A DNA stretch of 64,000 bases from Periconia sp. R9002 (Eukaryota > Ascomycota > Dothideomycetes > Pleosporales > Periconiaceae): assembly GCA_023627715.1 (NCBI GenBank), contig JAMAHW010000063.1, positions 183,736-247,735 on the forward strand, in the 5' to 3' direction. The notes below the pieces were generated by a model, which had not been told where the DNA came from, ran no database searches, and saw only the letters and a list, made by a program, of their open reading frames with translations. This document shows positions 9,431 to 19,045 of this stretch, in pieces. Position 1 is the first letter of the stretch. Every line of letters begins with the position of its first letter. Both the position numbers and the translations under genes were made by a program.

Positions 9431-10912
9431 ATGGCACCCATCATGAGTAAAAAGCAACAACGCAAATCGAAAAAGGCACTGGAGCGACAATCAGAGAACA
9501 CAGTCCACCAGAACATCCAGACCACTCCACCATCACTCGAAAATCCAGAGATGTATGAGTGTGCTGTTTGCTTAGAAGAGGTAACACTGCAGGATGCATC
9601 AGTTACATATATAGAGCATGTAATGTGCAATAACTGCATTCGGATCGTCTTCGAACAATCGCTATTAAACATTGACAAGTTCCCAGCAATGTGCTGCGGT
9701 AAGAAATCTCTCCATCACAAGGCATACGCGCATCTTCTTTCTAATAGGGTTATAGAGCAGTACGCCCAGCGAGTCGATGAATACTACACTCCTGTAAGGT
9801 TCCGCGTCTATTGTTCCAATACTAGATGTCGCGAGTTCGTGTCCAGAAAGCATATCTAGTACCTGCAGTGGTTCAACATTGCAGACTGCACAAAATGTGG
9901 AACGTACACTTGTGCTGGATGCAAACATCAATGGCACGACAAGAACCACCGTTGCGAGGAAGACTCCCAGGAGGATCGTCCAGACTGGGTCCCAGAGTAT
10001 TCGCAGGAATGTCGCATCAAAAAGTGTCCAAGTTGTAAGATCTTCCTTAAACACAGGGCAGATTGCAATCACTTCACTTACAGCTTCTGTTCCCACGAGT
10101 TCTGTTTCATTTGCCTCCTTCCTTGGGACGGTCCACATGAGGGATGCAAAGGGTACGGGGATCCCGACGAAGGCTATGACGAGGAAGGATTCGAACGGAA
10201 TAGCCGAGGACTTCATGTCATGACTGGCCTGGACAGGAATGGAAACGACAGACTTGGGCAGGACCAGTTCGGGCAAGTCGAGTTGAACCAGGCTGAAGCG
10301 GGCATGGAGGCAGACTTTCCTCCTGAGGACGAGGACATACACATGCTGGCCGAAGAAGAATTTGTCGACGAGCATGCTGTCAACGAGGAGATTCCTGGTG
10401 ATCCTGTCGACGAGACAGATGATCAAGAACTCCAAATTGACCATGTATCCGAAGCCGGGACGGAACAGACCCTCCAGGGACCGCCAGCAGTGGCAAGGCC
10501 CTCGCGCAGCATGGCCAACTGCATTCAGGCCGAGTGCAACCATGACTGGCAAGATGTGAGCGATCTCCACGCTAGCTATTCGGGTTTCTGTCAAGTCTGT
10601 AGTGACCGACCAAAGTACTACTACTTCACATGCGCTACCTGCAATGTAAATGCATGCCAGTATTGTATGCACGATTTTCAGTTTCGCATGGAGTCGTCTG
10701 GGTTGGACAGTATGGTCGGTCCGATCCAATGGGCTGAGCAAGGGTTTTCACCATTCCATCATTCTCGTCGTCTTCAAAATCACATGCAGGAAGACGATGA
10801 CTGGAACATCGATGGCATGATGGAGGAGTCCTCTCGCCAGTTCCGAGAGAAAAACCCGTTCCTATATGATGACTTTGGAATAAGGCTCATGTTCGAAGAA
10901 GCCGAGGACTAA
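9431..10912 (+). CDS. RBR-type (RING1-IBR-RING2) E3 ubiquitin ligase-like gene with in-frame TAG
   Basis: One continuous frame of 494 codons from ATG 9431 to TAA 10910-10912, broken once by TAG at 9857-9859. Before the TAG lie a basic N-terminus, RING1 (CAVCLEEV, then MCNNC and FPAMCCGK) and the first IBR cysteines (YCSNTRC). After it, in the same frame, come the remaining IBR pairs (CTKCGTYTCAGCKHQWH), RING2 (KKCPSCKIFLKHRADCNHF) and the WDGPHEGC tail, then an acidic linker and a C-terminal Cys-rich region (FCQVC, FTCATCNVNACQYC). RBR enzymes pass ubiquitin through a RING2 cysteine; that residue is present (ADCNH). The next RING2 zinc ligand, normally Cys, is Tyr (codon TAC at 10079-10081), and RING1 lacks the usual Cys two residues before its His. 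Possible explanations are a young pseudogene, TAG removal by splicing or RNA editing, or a sequence error. The rest of the frame is intact, so decay, if any, is recent. Confidence 0.75.
9794..9859 (+). other. candidate 66-nt in-frame intron (exitron) ending on the TAG
   Basis: GTAAGG at 9794 is a good donor in phase 0, and TCTAG at 9855-9859 is an acceptable acceptor whose last three bases are the in-frame stop itself. Removal of 22 codons would keep the reading frame and delete the stop, but also the conserved first IBR cysteine pair. No good branch point is visible, only a weak ACTAGA around 9821. Confidence 0.35.
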
Positions 10913-11364
10913 GCGTCTGCGAATGGGTGGGGTCTCTACGAAGTTGTAGAAAACTTCGGGCTGTCTGGTATGACTTTCACGGTTAATCATGGTACCAACC
11001 CCTTCGCAATTCTCCAGCTAGACGTCTGAACGGGAGGACAGCTCTGAATGGACTCTATGGCATACAAGGGCATACAAGGGCAGAGAATATATAAACAAGA
11101 GATGACAAAGGACATCATCACTATGAAATGTATAACTTCCCATCAAACAATATATAAGATGATATAAGCGATGGATCAAGTGATGCAAAAGATGTGAGAT
11201 TATGCGTATAGATAGGCGTGCGGATTGATTGTGTCAGATGCACACATGTAGCAAACAAGAGCAGCAATCACGTCGTGGAAACATAACGGACAATGAAGGT
11301 GGCAAACATTAGGTTTCCTCATTATATCCTATTACAGAACATCATTTGAATGCAAAACCTGTCT
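10913..11364. other. intergenic, convergent 3' ends
   Basis: 452 bp between the RBR gene and the aldo/keto reductase gene. Contains a short tandem repeat of ACAAGGGCAT near 11065-11085; otherwise nothing recognised. Confidence 0.45.
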
Positions 11365-12483
11365 TTACAGAGGAGGTGTGTCCACAAAGAGAGAGCTAAT
11401 CATTGCCTCAGGGTACCGGTGACCACTGACTTCAGTCTCCTCAGCCAGCTTCCGAATATAGTCCAATTCATCCTTGCTTAACTTGACATTCATGGATTCA
11501 TTGTTCTCCTTGAGCCTTTCCACCTTGGTCGTGCCCGGAATAGGAAAGATGTCCTCTCCTTGACCCAAGAGCCAGCTGAGAACAAGCTGAGCTGGGGTAA
11601 CGCCATTGCCCTTCTTCTTTGCCAACTCTTTCAATTGATCAACGAATTTGAGGTTCTTGGGGAAGTTCTCTGCCGAAAATCGGGGGGCGTATCTACGGAA
11701 ATCGTCTTGTTCGAAGTCATCAGGCGATTTCAGGGCGCCCGAGAGGAGTCCACGGCAGAGCGGGGAGTATGCTACGATAGCAACACCGAGCTCCCGAGCT
11801 GTACGGAGCAGGTCAATCTGCTTGCTCTCAATATCGAGCGCGAACGGAGAGTATTCCACTTGAACAGCGGTGATAGGATGGACTTTGTGTGCGCGGCGTA
11901 GGGACTCTGCCGAACATTCTGAGAGGCCGAGATATTTGATTTTGCCCTCGTTCTTCAATTGAACCATGGCCTCGATGGTTTTCTCAACAGGTGTTTTTCC
12001 GTCGAGACGATGGCAGTAATAGAGGTCTATGCTGGGCAGACCGAGACGCTCTAAACTTTTGGCACATGCGGTTTTGGCATATTCAGGGCTGCTGTCGATA
12101 AAAAAGCCTGAAAAGCCTGGGTTGCGGAGGGCGAATTTAGTGGCTAGGAAAACGGAATCCCTTTTATCCGGGTTTGCTTTAAACCACTTGTTCAGTAGCT
12201 CCTCGTTGTCGCCATACGCGTCGGCAGTGTCCCAGAAGCGCTGACCCTGATCTAAAAGCACGAAGACAATACAGTCAGTAAAGCTTGGTTGGACATCAGA
12301 TCATTACAATTGATTCTTCAAGAATATCCAACAAGAATACGCACTGTAAGCTTCGTCCAATATTGCCAAACGCTCGTGATCAGGTTTGACAGTGCCATAA
12401 AAGGCCGAGAGACCCATGAGGCCAAAGCCAACTCTAGTGACCTGAGGGCCGTTATGTCCGAGCGCGGCAGTTGGCAAGGACAT
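11365..12483 (-). CDS. aldo/keto reductase
   Basis: Two exons: 12483-12345 and 12251-11365 (1026 nt, 341 aa), separated by a 93-nt intron. The ATG at 12483 gives MSLPTAALGHNGPQVTRVGFGLMGLSAFYG, the usual first strand and substrate-side loop of AKRs. The catalytic tetrad is visible: Asp and Tyr in DTADAY, Lys in ATKFALR and His in YYCHR. NADPH-binding features follow in the C-terminal half (YSPLCRGLLSG and FPIPGTTKVERLKEN). Length and order match the AKR13/YakC-like group of fungal and bacterial oxidoreductases, which reduce aldehydes or ketones with NADPH; the natural substrate cannot be read from sequence. A TATA box lies 105 bp upstream of the start, suggesting a regulated, possibly stress-responsive promoter. 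No neighbouring biosynthetic genes are present. Confidence 0.93.
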
Positions 12484-13428
12484 GATGATTGATTGAACAA
12501 GTATTGAATATGAGTGTGTAGCTCAGAGGTCTGGAGTAGCTGTAAACTGTTCGTGTGGTGCTTTATGATTTTGGTGGAGGGGATCATTTTTATATAGATC
12601 ATTGATTTTCCTGCTTGCCACTAATGCCGACGCCTCTGAATCCACTATTCTCATGAGCAGACTACCCCCCGCGGAAATTTCGAGAACAAGCGTTATCGCC
12701 GTTCTAGTCAGTAGGCACTAGGGCCGGATCCCATATGGCCTCAGAAGTTGATGCCACACGAGCATTGATCCCATTTTGTTTTGGGTAGTCATTACGAAGT
12801 CGTGGAATTCCGCAACGCGCTGATTCGTGAGGTAAGTTACTACATGTAGTCGAACAGTAGGTGTTTTGGATCAATCAGACGTCATATATGATGCAGAAAT
12901 TACGTATAGTTACCCAGAAATGTTCAATAAAAATAGGGCTTTAACCCCAACGTGCAATCCACAAAGGATTCCTTAGTAGTGTATCTGCCGAGCGGAATTC
13001 CGTGTGCATTTTACACTCCTTTCCGATTTCGAATTTATCTCTAGGGGCCTCATTTTGCATGGATGCCAATCTAATGATCGGATTTACGACTGTAAAAGCC
13101 GTCGACCGCGATACATCATGTAAACTTGTCGGAGTAAAGGATGCGCCGTTATTGTACGTGGGGACATATCGCTACACAGCCTGTAATTTGTGTGAATATT
13201 ATCAGTCATTATACGCATGTAAGTTCGGGGCTCAAGGTGGGAGGTATATGATGATCACGTGACATAATATGTTTTTCCAACCCGTGGACCTGGGTTGATC
13301 TGCGCCACACAAGATCTTGTCGCATCGTCACTGCAGATTTGTAAGACGTCTGCCACTCAACCAGATCACTTTTTACTCTCCTCCATAACAACATTCACTA
13401 AAGGTCACCGACAAGGCTTTGGTATAGC
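12484..13428. other. intergenic region between divergent starts
   Basis: 945 bp separating the aldo/keto reductase and PPC decarboxylase starts. Apart from the TATA box on the reductase side I see no defined element. Open frames here are short and unlike known proteins. Confidence 0.45.
12589..12596 (-). promoter_or_regulatory. TATA box of the aldo/keto reductase gene
   Basis: TATATAAA read on the minus strand, about 105 bp before the ATG at 12483. Confidence 0.6.
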
Positions 13429-14193
13429 ATGTCGACCGTAGTACAAGATCTCAAACCGCTCCATTTACAACCCGTGCAGCACGAGGATCCTTACGCGTTC
13501 CCATTGCAAGATGGAAAAGTACACCTCCTGCTATGCGCCACCGGCTCTGTCGCTACGATCAAGATACCTAACATGATTCAATCACTCGCAAAACATCCTA
13601 GCCTCTCCATCCGTCTTATTTTTACACAGTCTGCCGCCAAATTTTTGACCGGGCAGAGCGTCGAGCAACCTTCAATCGCAGAGGTCGAGGCTTTACCTAA
13701 TGTCGACGGCGTGTATTTCGACGAAGACGAATGGATGGAACCATGGATTCGGGGTAACAAAATCCTCCATATTGAATTGCGCCGCTGGAGCGATATTATG
13801 GTTATAGCGCCTTTGAGTGCAAACACCCTCGCGAAAATTACCCAAGGATGGTCTGATAATCTCCTTCTCTCAGTTGTCCGCGCGTGGGATACTACTGGCG
13901 AGCTAGACCCTGTGAAAGATCTGGGCAAGAAGGGCGAGAAGGCGATCAGGAAAAAGAGGATAGTTGTGGCACCGTCTATGAATACAGCTATGTGGAAACA
14001 ACCCATAACGGAAAAACAGATCAGGACTCTGGAGGAGGAATGGGGTGTGCAAGGTGGGGGCTGGTTCGAAGTGCTGCGGCCAATGGAAAAAGAGTTGGCT
14101 TGTGGAGACGTGGGAGGTGGTGCCATGAAAGATTGGAGAGAGATTGTTGAGGTAATTGAGAATAGACTGGGCCTGACAGTAAGTAACGTATGA
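13429..14193 (+). CDS. phosphopantothenoylcysteine decarboxylase (Hal3/Cab3 family)
   Basis: Single exon, 254 aa, ATG at 13429. The enzyme is an FMN-dependent decarboxylase that converts 4'-phosphopantothenoylcysteine to 4'-phosphopantetheine in coenzyme A synthesis. Visible motifs: the flavoprotein start VHLLLCATGSVATIK; the active-site histidine in HIELRRW; the FMN-binding APLSANTLAK and the PSMNTAMW segment with the substrate-binding Asn; and the flexible lid ELACGDVGGGAM with its catalytic cysteine. All key residues are intact, so it should be active, unlike the yeast Hal3/Vhs3 moonlighting subunits, which lack either the His or the Cys. The long acidic tail of those yeast regulators is absent, indicating a plain biosynthetic enzyme. 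It is followed 218 bp downstream by the Aurora kinase gene on the same strand. Confidence 0.94.
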   Translation: MSTVVQDLKPLHLQPVQHEDPYAFPLQDGKVHLLLCATGSVATIKIPNMIQSLAKHPSLSIRLIFTQSAAKFLTGQSVEQPSIAEVEALPNVDGVYFDEDEWMEPWIRGNKILHIELRRWSDIMVIAPLSANTLAKITQGWSDNLLLSVVRAWDTTGELDPVKDLGKKGEKAIRKKRIVVAPSMNTAMWKQPITEKQIRTLEEEWGVQGGGWFEVLRPMEKELACGDVGGGAMKDWREIVEVIENRLGLTVSNV

Positions 14194-14411
14194 TAGAATG
14201 CTTTCGTTTGTCGTCAAGGGAAAGAAAAACATCGTTGCCTAAGGAACAAGATATGCCTCTGCAGCGCAAACGGTACCACGCCTGTGCTTGAATCTGTATA
14301 TCACGCGTTCACAACCAACCACTCAACCAAAATTGCCCCCCAACCGCACTTCAACCCGGAGCATTGCGTAGTACCTCCTCGAGTTGGAACTCTAAGATCA
14401 CACAACTGCTC

Positions 14412-15732
14412 ATGAATATGTCGCGGACTAAGAAGCATGCCACACGAAGCAAATCTCGACAGGACGACCTCTCCGCAAACGTCGAATCAATCATCGGGAA
14501 AGTTTGGTACTCTCTATCAGAGACAAAAGCTAAAATCCGTACTCTCCGCTCCCATAGCAAACTGAAATCAACCAGTTTTCATGAAGCACAGAGCAATGAA
14601 CTGAGCGAGCGAAAACACCATTCACAGCGAGCTGTTCAGACCCAAGAGCTCTCTACGATCGAAGAAGAGGATGAGGAGGAGCAGCAGGAGGAGAAAACAA
14701 ACGAACAGCAAACAACCCAACAACAAACCAACGAACCCTCCAACATCCCACCGCCCTCACCACGCACCCACCTCACCATCTCGAGCTTCGAGTTCGGACC
14801 CCCTCTCGGACACGGAAAATTCGGCAAGGTCTTCCTCGCTAGACACATCGAAAGCAACTACATCTGCGCCATCAAAACGCTCTCCAAGGCGCAATGCACC
14901 TCTCACGGCGGCGAGAACCTGGTGCGCCGCGAGCTCGAAGTGCACCAGAACCTCGCGCACCCACACATCCTACGCTTCTACACGTGGCTCGACGACACGG
15001 CCAACATATATCTGATCCTCGAGTACGCGCCCAACGGGAACCTCTTCCGCCGCCTCCGAACGCAACCACGCGGCCGCTTCAGCGAGCGCCAAGTCGCCGT
15101 GTACATCTCGCAGATGGCGCAGGCGCTGCGGTACCTGCATAGCAAGAACGTCATGCACCGCGACATCAAACCGGAAAATATCCTGTTGGGTTTGCACGAC
15201 GAGATTAAGCTCGCGGACTTTGGGTACAGCGTCCATTCGCGCTCGGGGGTGCGGTCGACGGTGTGCGGGACGCTGGATTACCTGTCGCCCGAGGTGGTGC
15301 TCATGATGCTCAAGCCAGGACAGGAGAAGCAGTGGTATACCAAGGCGATTGACCAGTGGGGGCTGGGGGTTTTGACGTACGAGTTGCTTGTGGGGTGGCC
15401 GCCGTTTGAGGAGAAGTCGGAGATGGACACGCAGAAGCAGATTGCGAATTTCAGGGGCAGGGTTAGGTTTCCGACTCATGTGTCTAGGCCGGCGGAAAAG
15501 TTTGTGCTGCAGGTATGTTGTTTGTCTGCCGGTTTTGGCCTTGGTGGAATGTGAGTGGAAGAGTTAGATGCTGACATCGGTGTAGTTATTGGATGTCGAT
15601 GCTGAAAAGCGTATGGGGTTCGACGATGTGCTTGTTCACCCTTGGATCAAAGGTCATTTGGAAGAATATGGTCGAACTGTACTGCGTCTACAAGCGTCCA
15701 CTCGTGCTGCGGAAGGGGTTATCAAGGTTTGA
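14412..15732 (+). CDS. Aurora-family serine/threonine protein kinase
   Basis: Two exons: 14412-15512 and 15586-15732 (1248 nt, 415 aa). The first ATG in frame is at 14412, with a second two codons later; I use the first. Residues 1 to about 125 are basic then Glu/Gln-rich and disordered. The kinase domain follows: glycine loop LGHGKFGKVFLAR, VAIK-like Lys in CAIKTLSK, alpha-C Glu in RRELEVHQ, catalytic HRDIKPENILLG, DFG in LADFGYSVH, and activation segment RSTVCGTLDYLSPEVV, which is diagnostic of Aurora (Thr target of autophosphorylation after RS). The second exon supplies the last helices (DAEKRMGFDDVLVHPWI). The fungal Aurora (Ipl1/Ark1) is the catalytic subunit of the chromosomal passenger complex, correcting kinetochore-microtubule attachments. 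Its N-terminus is less conserved and I would not exclude an extra upstream exon. Confidence 0.92.
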
Positions 15733-18700
15733 GAGACTATATTGAAGAAATGGATAAACATCACTCCTTTGGGAAGGCCTTGGGAAGACTCTTGAGATGA
15801 GAAAAAGGGTTACCCTGCACTTTTCTTGCTAGGGATCCTCGAGAACAAACCGATGATGCTGATGCATTCATCTGGGGTTTGCATATCAATGTACATGTAT
15901 CCATCATCAACATATTCCAAATTCTCGTCCACGGCGGTAACCACCCATTTTGGAACATTGGTCTAGACACGGCGCGGCTGCCGGGTATTATGTGAGAGTC
16001 GCATTCATCGTCATCATGATTACTACTACTACTACTACTACTACTACAGAAATCCATTCTTGAGCATGTACATAGTCATCCCTGATTGTGGCGTTCTTTC
16101 CACGGTACATATGGCTCAGCAACCTCCGAAGTCAGCCACTACAACACAATAATCCTCACGACATATACCACTGCTTTTAATTCCCAAATCCACTCGCCAA
16201 CTAAATCAGGCATGTATGAGCTAGGTAGACGAACAGAAAAAAAGCAAACGGGCAAACGGGCAACGCAAAACAAAGTAATGACGTAATATATCGAAAAAAC
16301 AATTGTCCGTCCGTCTGTCCGTGAGTTCGGTGTCGGGGCGTCATCGGACTCTACCTAGCCCTGTATGCGGATTGCGCACTCCTAAACATGCATGCCATGC
16401 GTTTTCGGATGTAGGCATGTAGGTATCCGGCCATGTGCCTAACCGGAGAGATGTAGAAAGGAGGAGGATGCTGCGTGTCCGTCGGAGTTTGGCAAAAGGG
16501 AACGTGTGTACAGTACAGCGCGTGCCTCTCCGGTGATGCTGCGCACTGCCATGGCCATTCGGATTCCTGGTTCCTTTTTCCAGACAGGCACGCACACAGG
16601 CGCACGAAAAGAGAAAGGGAAAAACAAGAGAAGCTGAGGAAGTGGAAAAGGGCTAGGTGGTGTGATTACTCTGGCCCTGTACGGGCGGCACAGTCTCACC
16701 CCTGTCCCTTTTTTAGTCCATGGGAAAGGGGGGGAAGAACGGGTGAAGGGTCTATTGATTCGTCTGTGTTTTTTCTTGATGCGCGTCTTGGGTGTTGCGA
16801 TGCTCATGGCTGGCTGGGCTATCAAGGTGAAACTGGGCTAATGAGGGGAGGAGCTTTTTGTGATTCGCAGCGGCATGCCTGTCGTGTTGTCATGCATGAA
16901 CGAGATGCCTATACGAACCATTGTTGATGCTTTACCGCGTCTGGATCTATGGAGCATGAGGTGTTGCTATCGAGATTTTTGCTTTGATTGCTATAATTTG
17001 CTGTTGGCTTCCGAGATGAAGGAAATTGTGGCGTTTTTCTAGTTCGCATGAAGCGGTTATTTGACTTGCCAACCTGCGAGAACTAGGGGAATTTTGGGTT
17101 ATTGATCTGCACGGCAGTGGCGATATCAAGGGCCTGACAGCCGGCGCTGTGTGGAGTAGCGCGGAGCGAAGAGTTGGTGGTGAAAGTATCTTTGTCGCGA
17201 GAAATGAGGATGTTCTGTTGGATGATGGGTCTGGGTATCCCGAGAGCCCCTATCTCGGGGCACGTATGTCATGGATGGGTGCATGGCATTTATTGGAGTC
17301 GATGATGGTAAAACACGAGGCTGCATAGGACAGATTAAGCGGTACAGTTGGGTATGGTGCACATATAATATGTCGCAGGCGGCGCATCTATTTTTACATA
17401 TATTTGGTACACACTACGGGGGGATTGGCAATAAAGGAAGACGGCGAGGCGGGAGGACGATGACAATGACAGTGTTGTCGATAAGTCAGTCCCAAGAATG
17501 GGCTAGGGCCGAGATGGGCCTGGTACAACTTGTAGGTGGTAGGGGCCCGCCTGCCCCTGATAAGGTCGCCCAGAGCAGCAGGGGGGAGGGAGTCCGTTTT
17601 GGGCCAGCGCGGGCAGGAGTGGCAGGCGTGGCAGGGAGCAGAAGGCGCCTCGAGAAAAAGGGTCCTGGGCCAGCCAATCCCCGATAGTCTCTGCACTTTA
17701 CCGTAACAAATTTTGATATCGCCTCGTCCACAACCTACAATGTCCACGGGATTGGATGAGGAGGGAATCATTGCCAATTGCGATGAGCGGTTCATCGCCT
17801 TGAAACGTTTTAAACCTCTCTACAGCTTATCATGTCCTTGAACATCAATCCGTACCTACATGGACCAGTCGTGATATCACCTGCAGTGGCCGCGGCACAC
17901 TGCATATGTATGTATCCAAGCAGTCGAGTTCTGTACACGTCCATTTACCGTGTAATACGCGTGCGCAGAGTAGAGTGACGGGCACGCGACGACAGCTGTC
18001 CATCTGTCACGTATGTAGATGCTTGTATTGTATGCCTTGCAGCTGCCAGCATATATATACCTACACATCTTGATACACATACCTAGACATACGTGTACAG
18101 CGTTGAATGCATCCATCTGGACCGGTACATACATAAACATGCACGTCTGTCCGTCCGTGCCCATATGCACGTACATAACCTCCATCCATCAATCTCATCA
18201 GCATGCCAGCCCGCCCGCCGCCACCAGCCAGCAACAGAAAACGGGAGGGGACAGGAGACAAAAAGGCAACGCGCTAACTGAGAATTACCATCAGGGCGTG
18301 TTGGCTAGACAGTTTCCTGGCCGCACTAACTTAACCCATCCATCCATCCATCCCATCCCATGTTATCCATCCACACTGCACCCGCGCTTGAGCCCACACC
18401 ACACGGTACACCAGCTCACTCCTGCACCAGCACCAACCCATCCACTTTGTGACCCTTCTCCTCAATCCCTTCTCCGCCATCTATCCTCTACTCGTCTTTG
18501 CCTCCTCACCTCGCCATCCTGCCGTTTCAAGGTCCCCTTCTTTCGTCATCCCGTGCCTCTACTCTGGTTGCTTTTCTTTTCTTTTCTCTACCTCCTCCTT
18601 CCCGTTCAACAGGTCCACACCCCTCCCCCCGCCTGCATCTCCAGTCACCGTACATGTAAACACTACCTACCCCCGAATTGTATACCGCCCACAACCCACA

Positions 18701-19045
18701 ACCCGTTGCGCACGGCACCCGCCACAATTCCTTCCGCCTACTTGTACAATCCTCCATCCGTCGCGTCCACGGTCCCACATACCGCCGCCCGTACTACCTC
18801 GATATCGCGACACCGCTCCCCGCCCCTGCTACTTTTCCGTCACCGTCGTACTGTCGCAACCTTTCCCTGCACCTCGTGCAGTTAGTTTCCGACAACTCGC
18901 ATACGGCACACACTCACCCGCTTGAAGCTGCTGTCCAATTTCCCCAAATGCCTTGATCGAGCGCCCGGCAAACCACTCTTCATTGCCGCTTTCTCACCCT
19001 AGACTCTCCTTGCTTGCTTGCGCTGTTTTTCTTTTTGGTCCCTTC
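15733..19045. other. long intergenic region and CT-rich leader of the DENN gene
   Basis: 3.3 kb. It contains a TAC microsatellite at 16021-16047, a purine-rich stretch around 16600-16660, and from about 18330 to 19040 a strongly pyrimidine-rich, CCATC-repeating leader just before the DENN-protein start, probably its promoter and 5' UTR. Long open frames here are low-complexity artefacts. No RNA gene was recognised. Confidence 0.5.
16021..16047 (+). repeat. (TAC)9 microsatellite
   Basis: Nine perfect TAC units downstream of the Aurora kinase gene. Confidence 0.9.

Noticed and set aside
9857..9859. Programmed stop readthrough or selenocysteine/pyrrolysine at the TAG
   Set aside because: TAG is followed by UAC, not a known strong fungal readthrough context, and fungi do not use pyrrolysine; editing, splicing or pseudogenisation are more plausible.
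9665..10741. 358-codon open frame antisense to the RBR gene
   Set aside because: It has no recognisable domain and mirrors a sense frame with strong zinc-binding motifs; it is a shadow.
18019..18885. 288-codon plus-strand frame before the DENN gene
   Set aside because: Composition is Pro/His/Ser/Thr from pyrimidine-rich repeats, it does not start with ATG, and it lies in the likely leader of the DENN gene.
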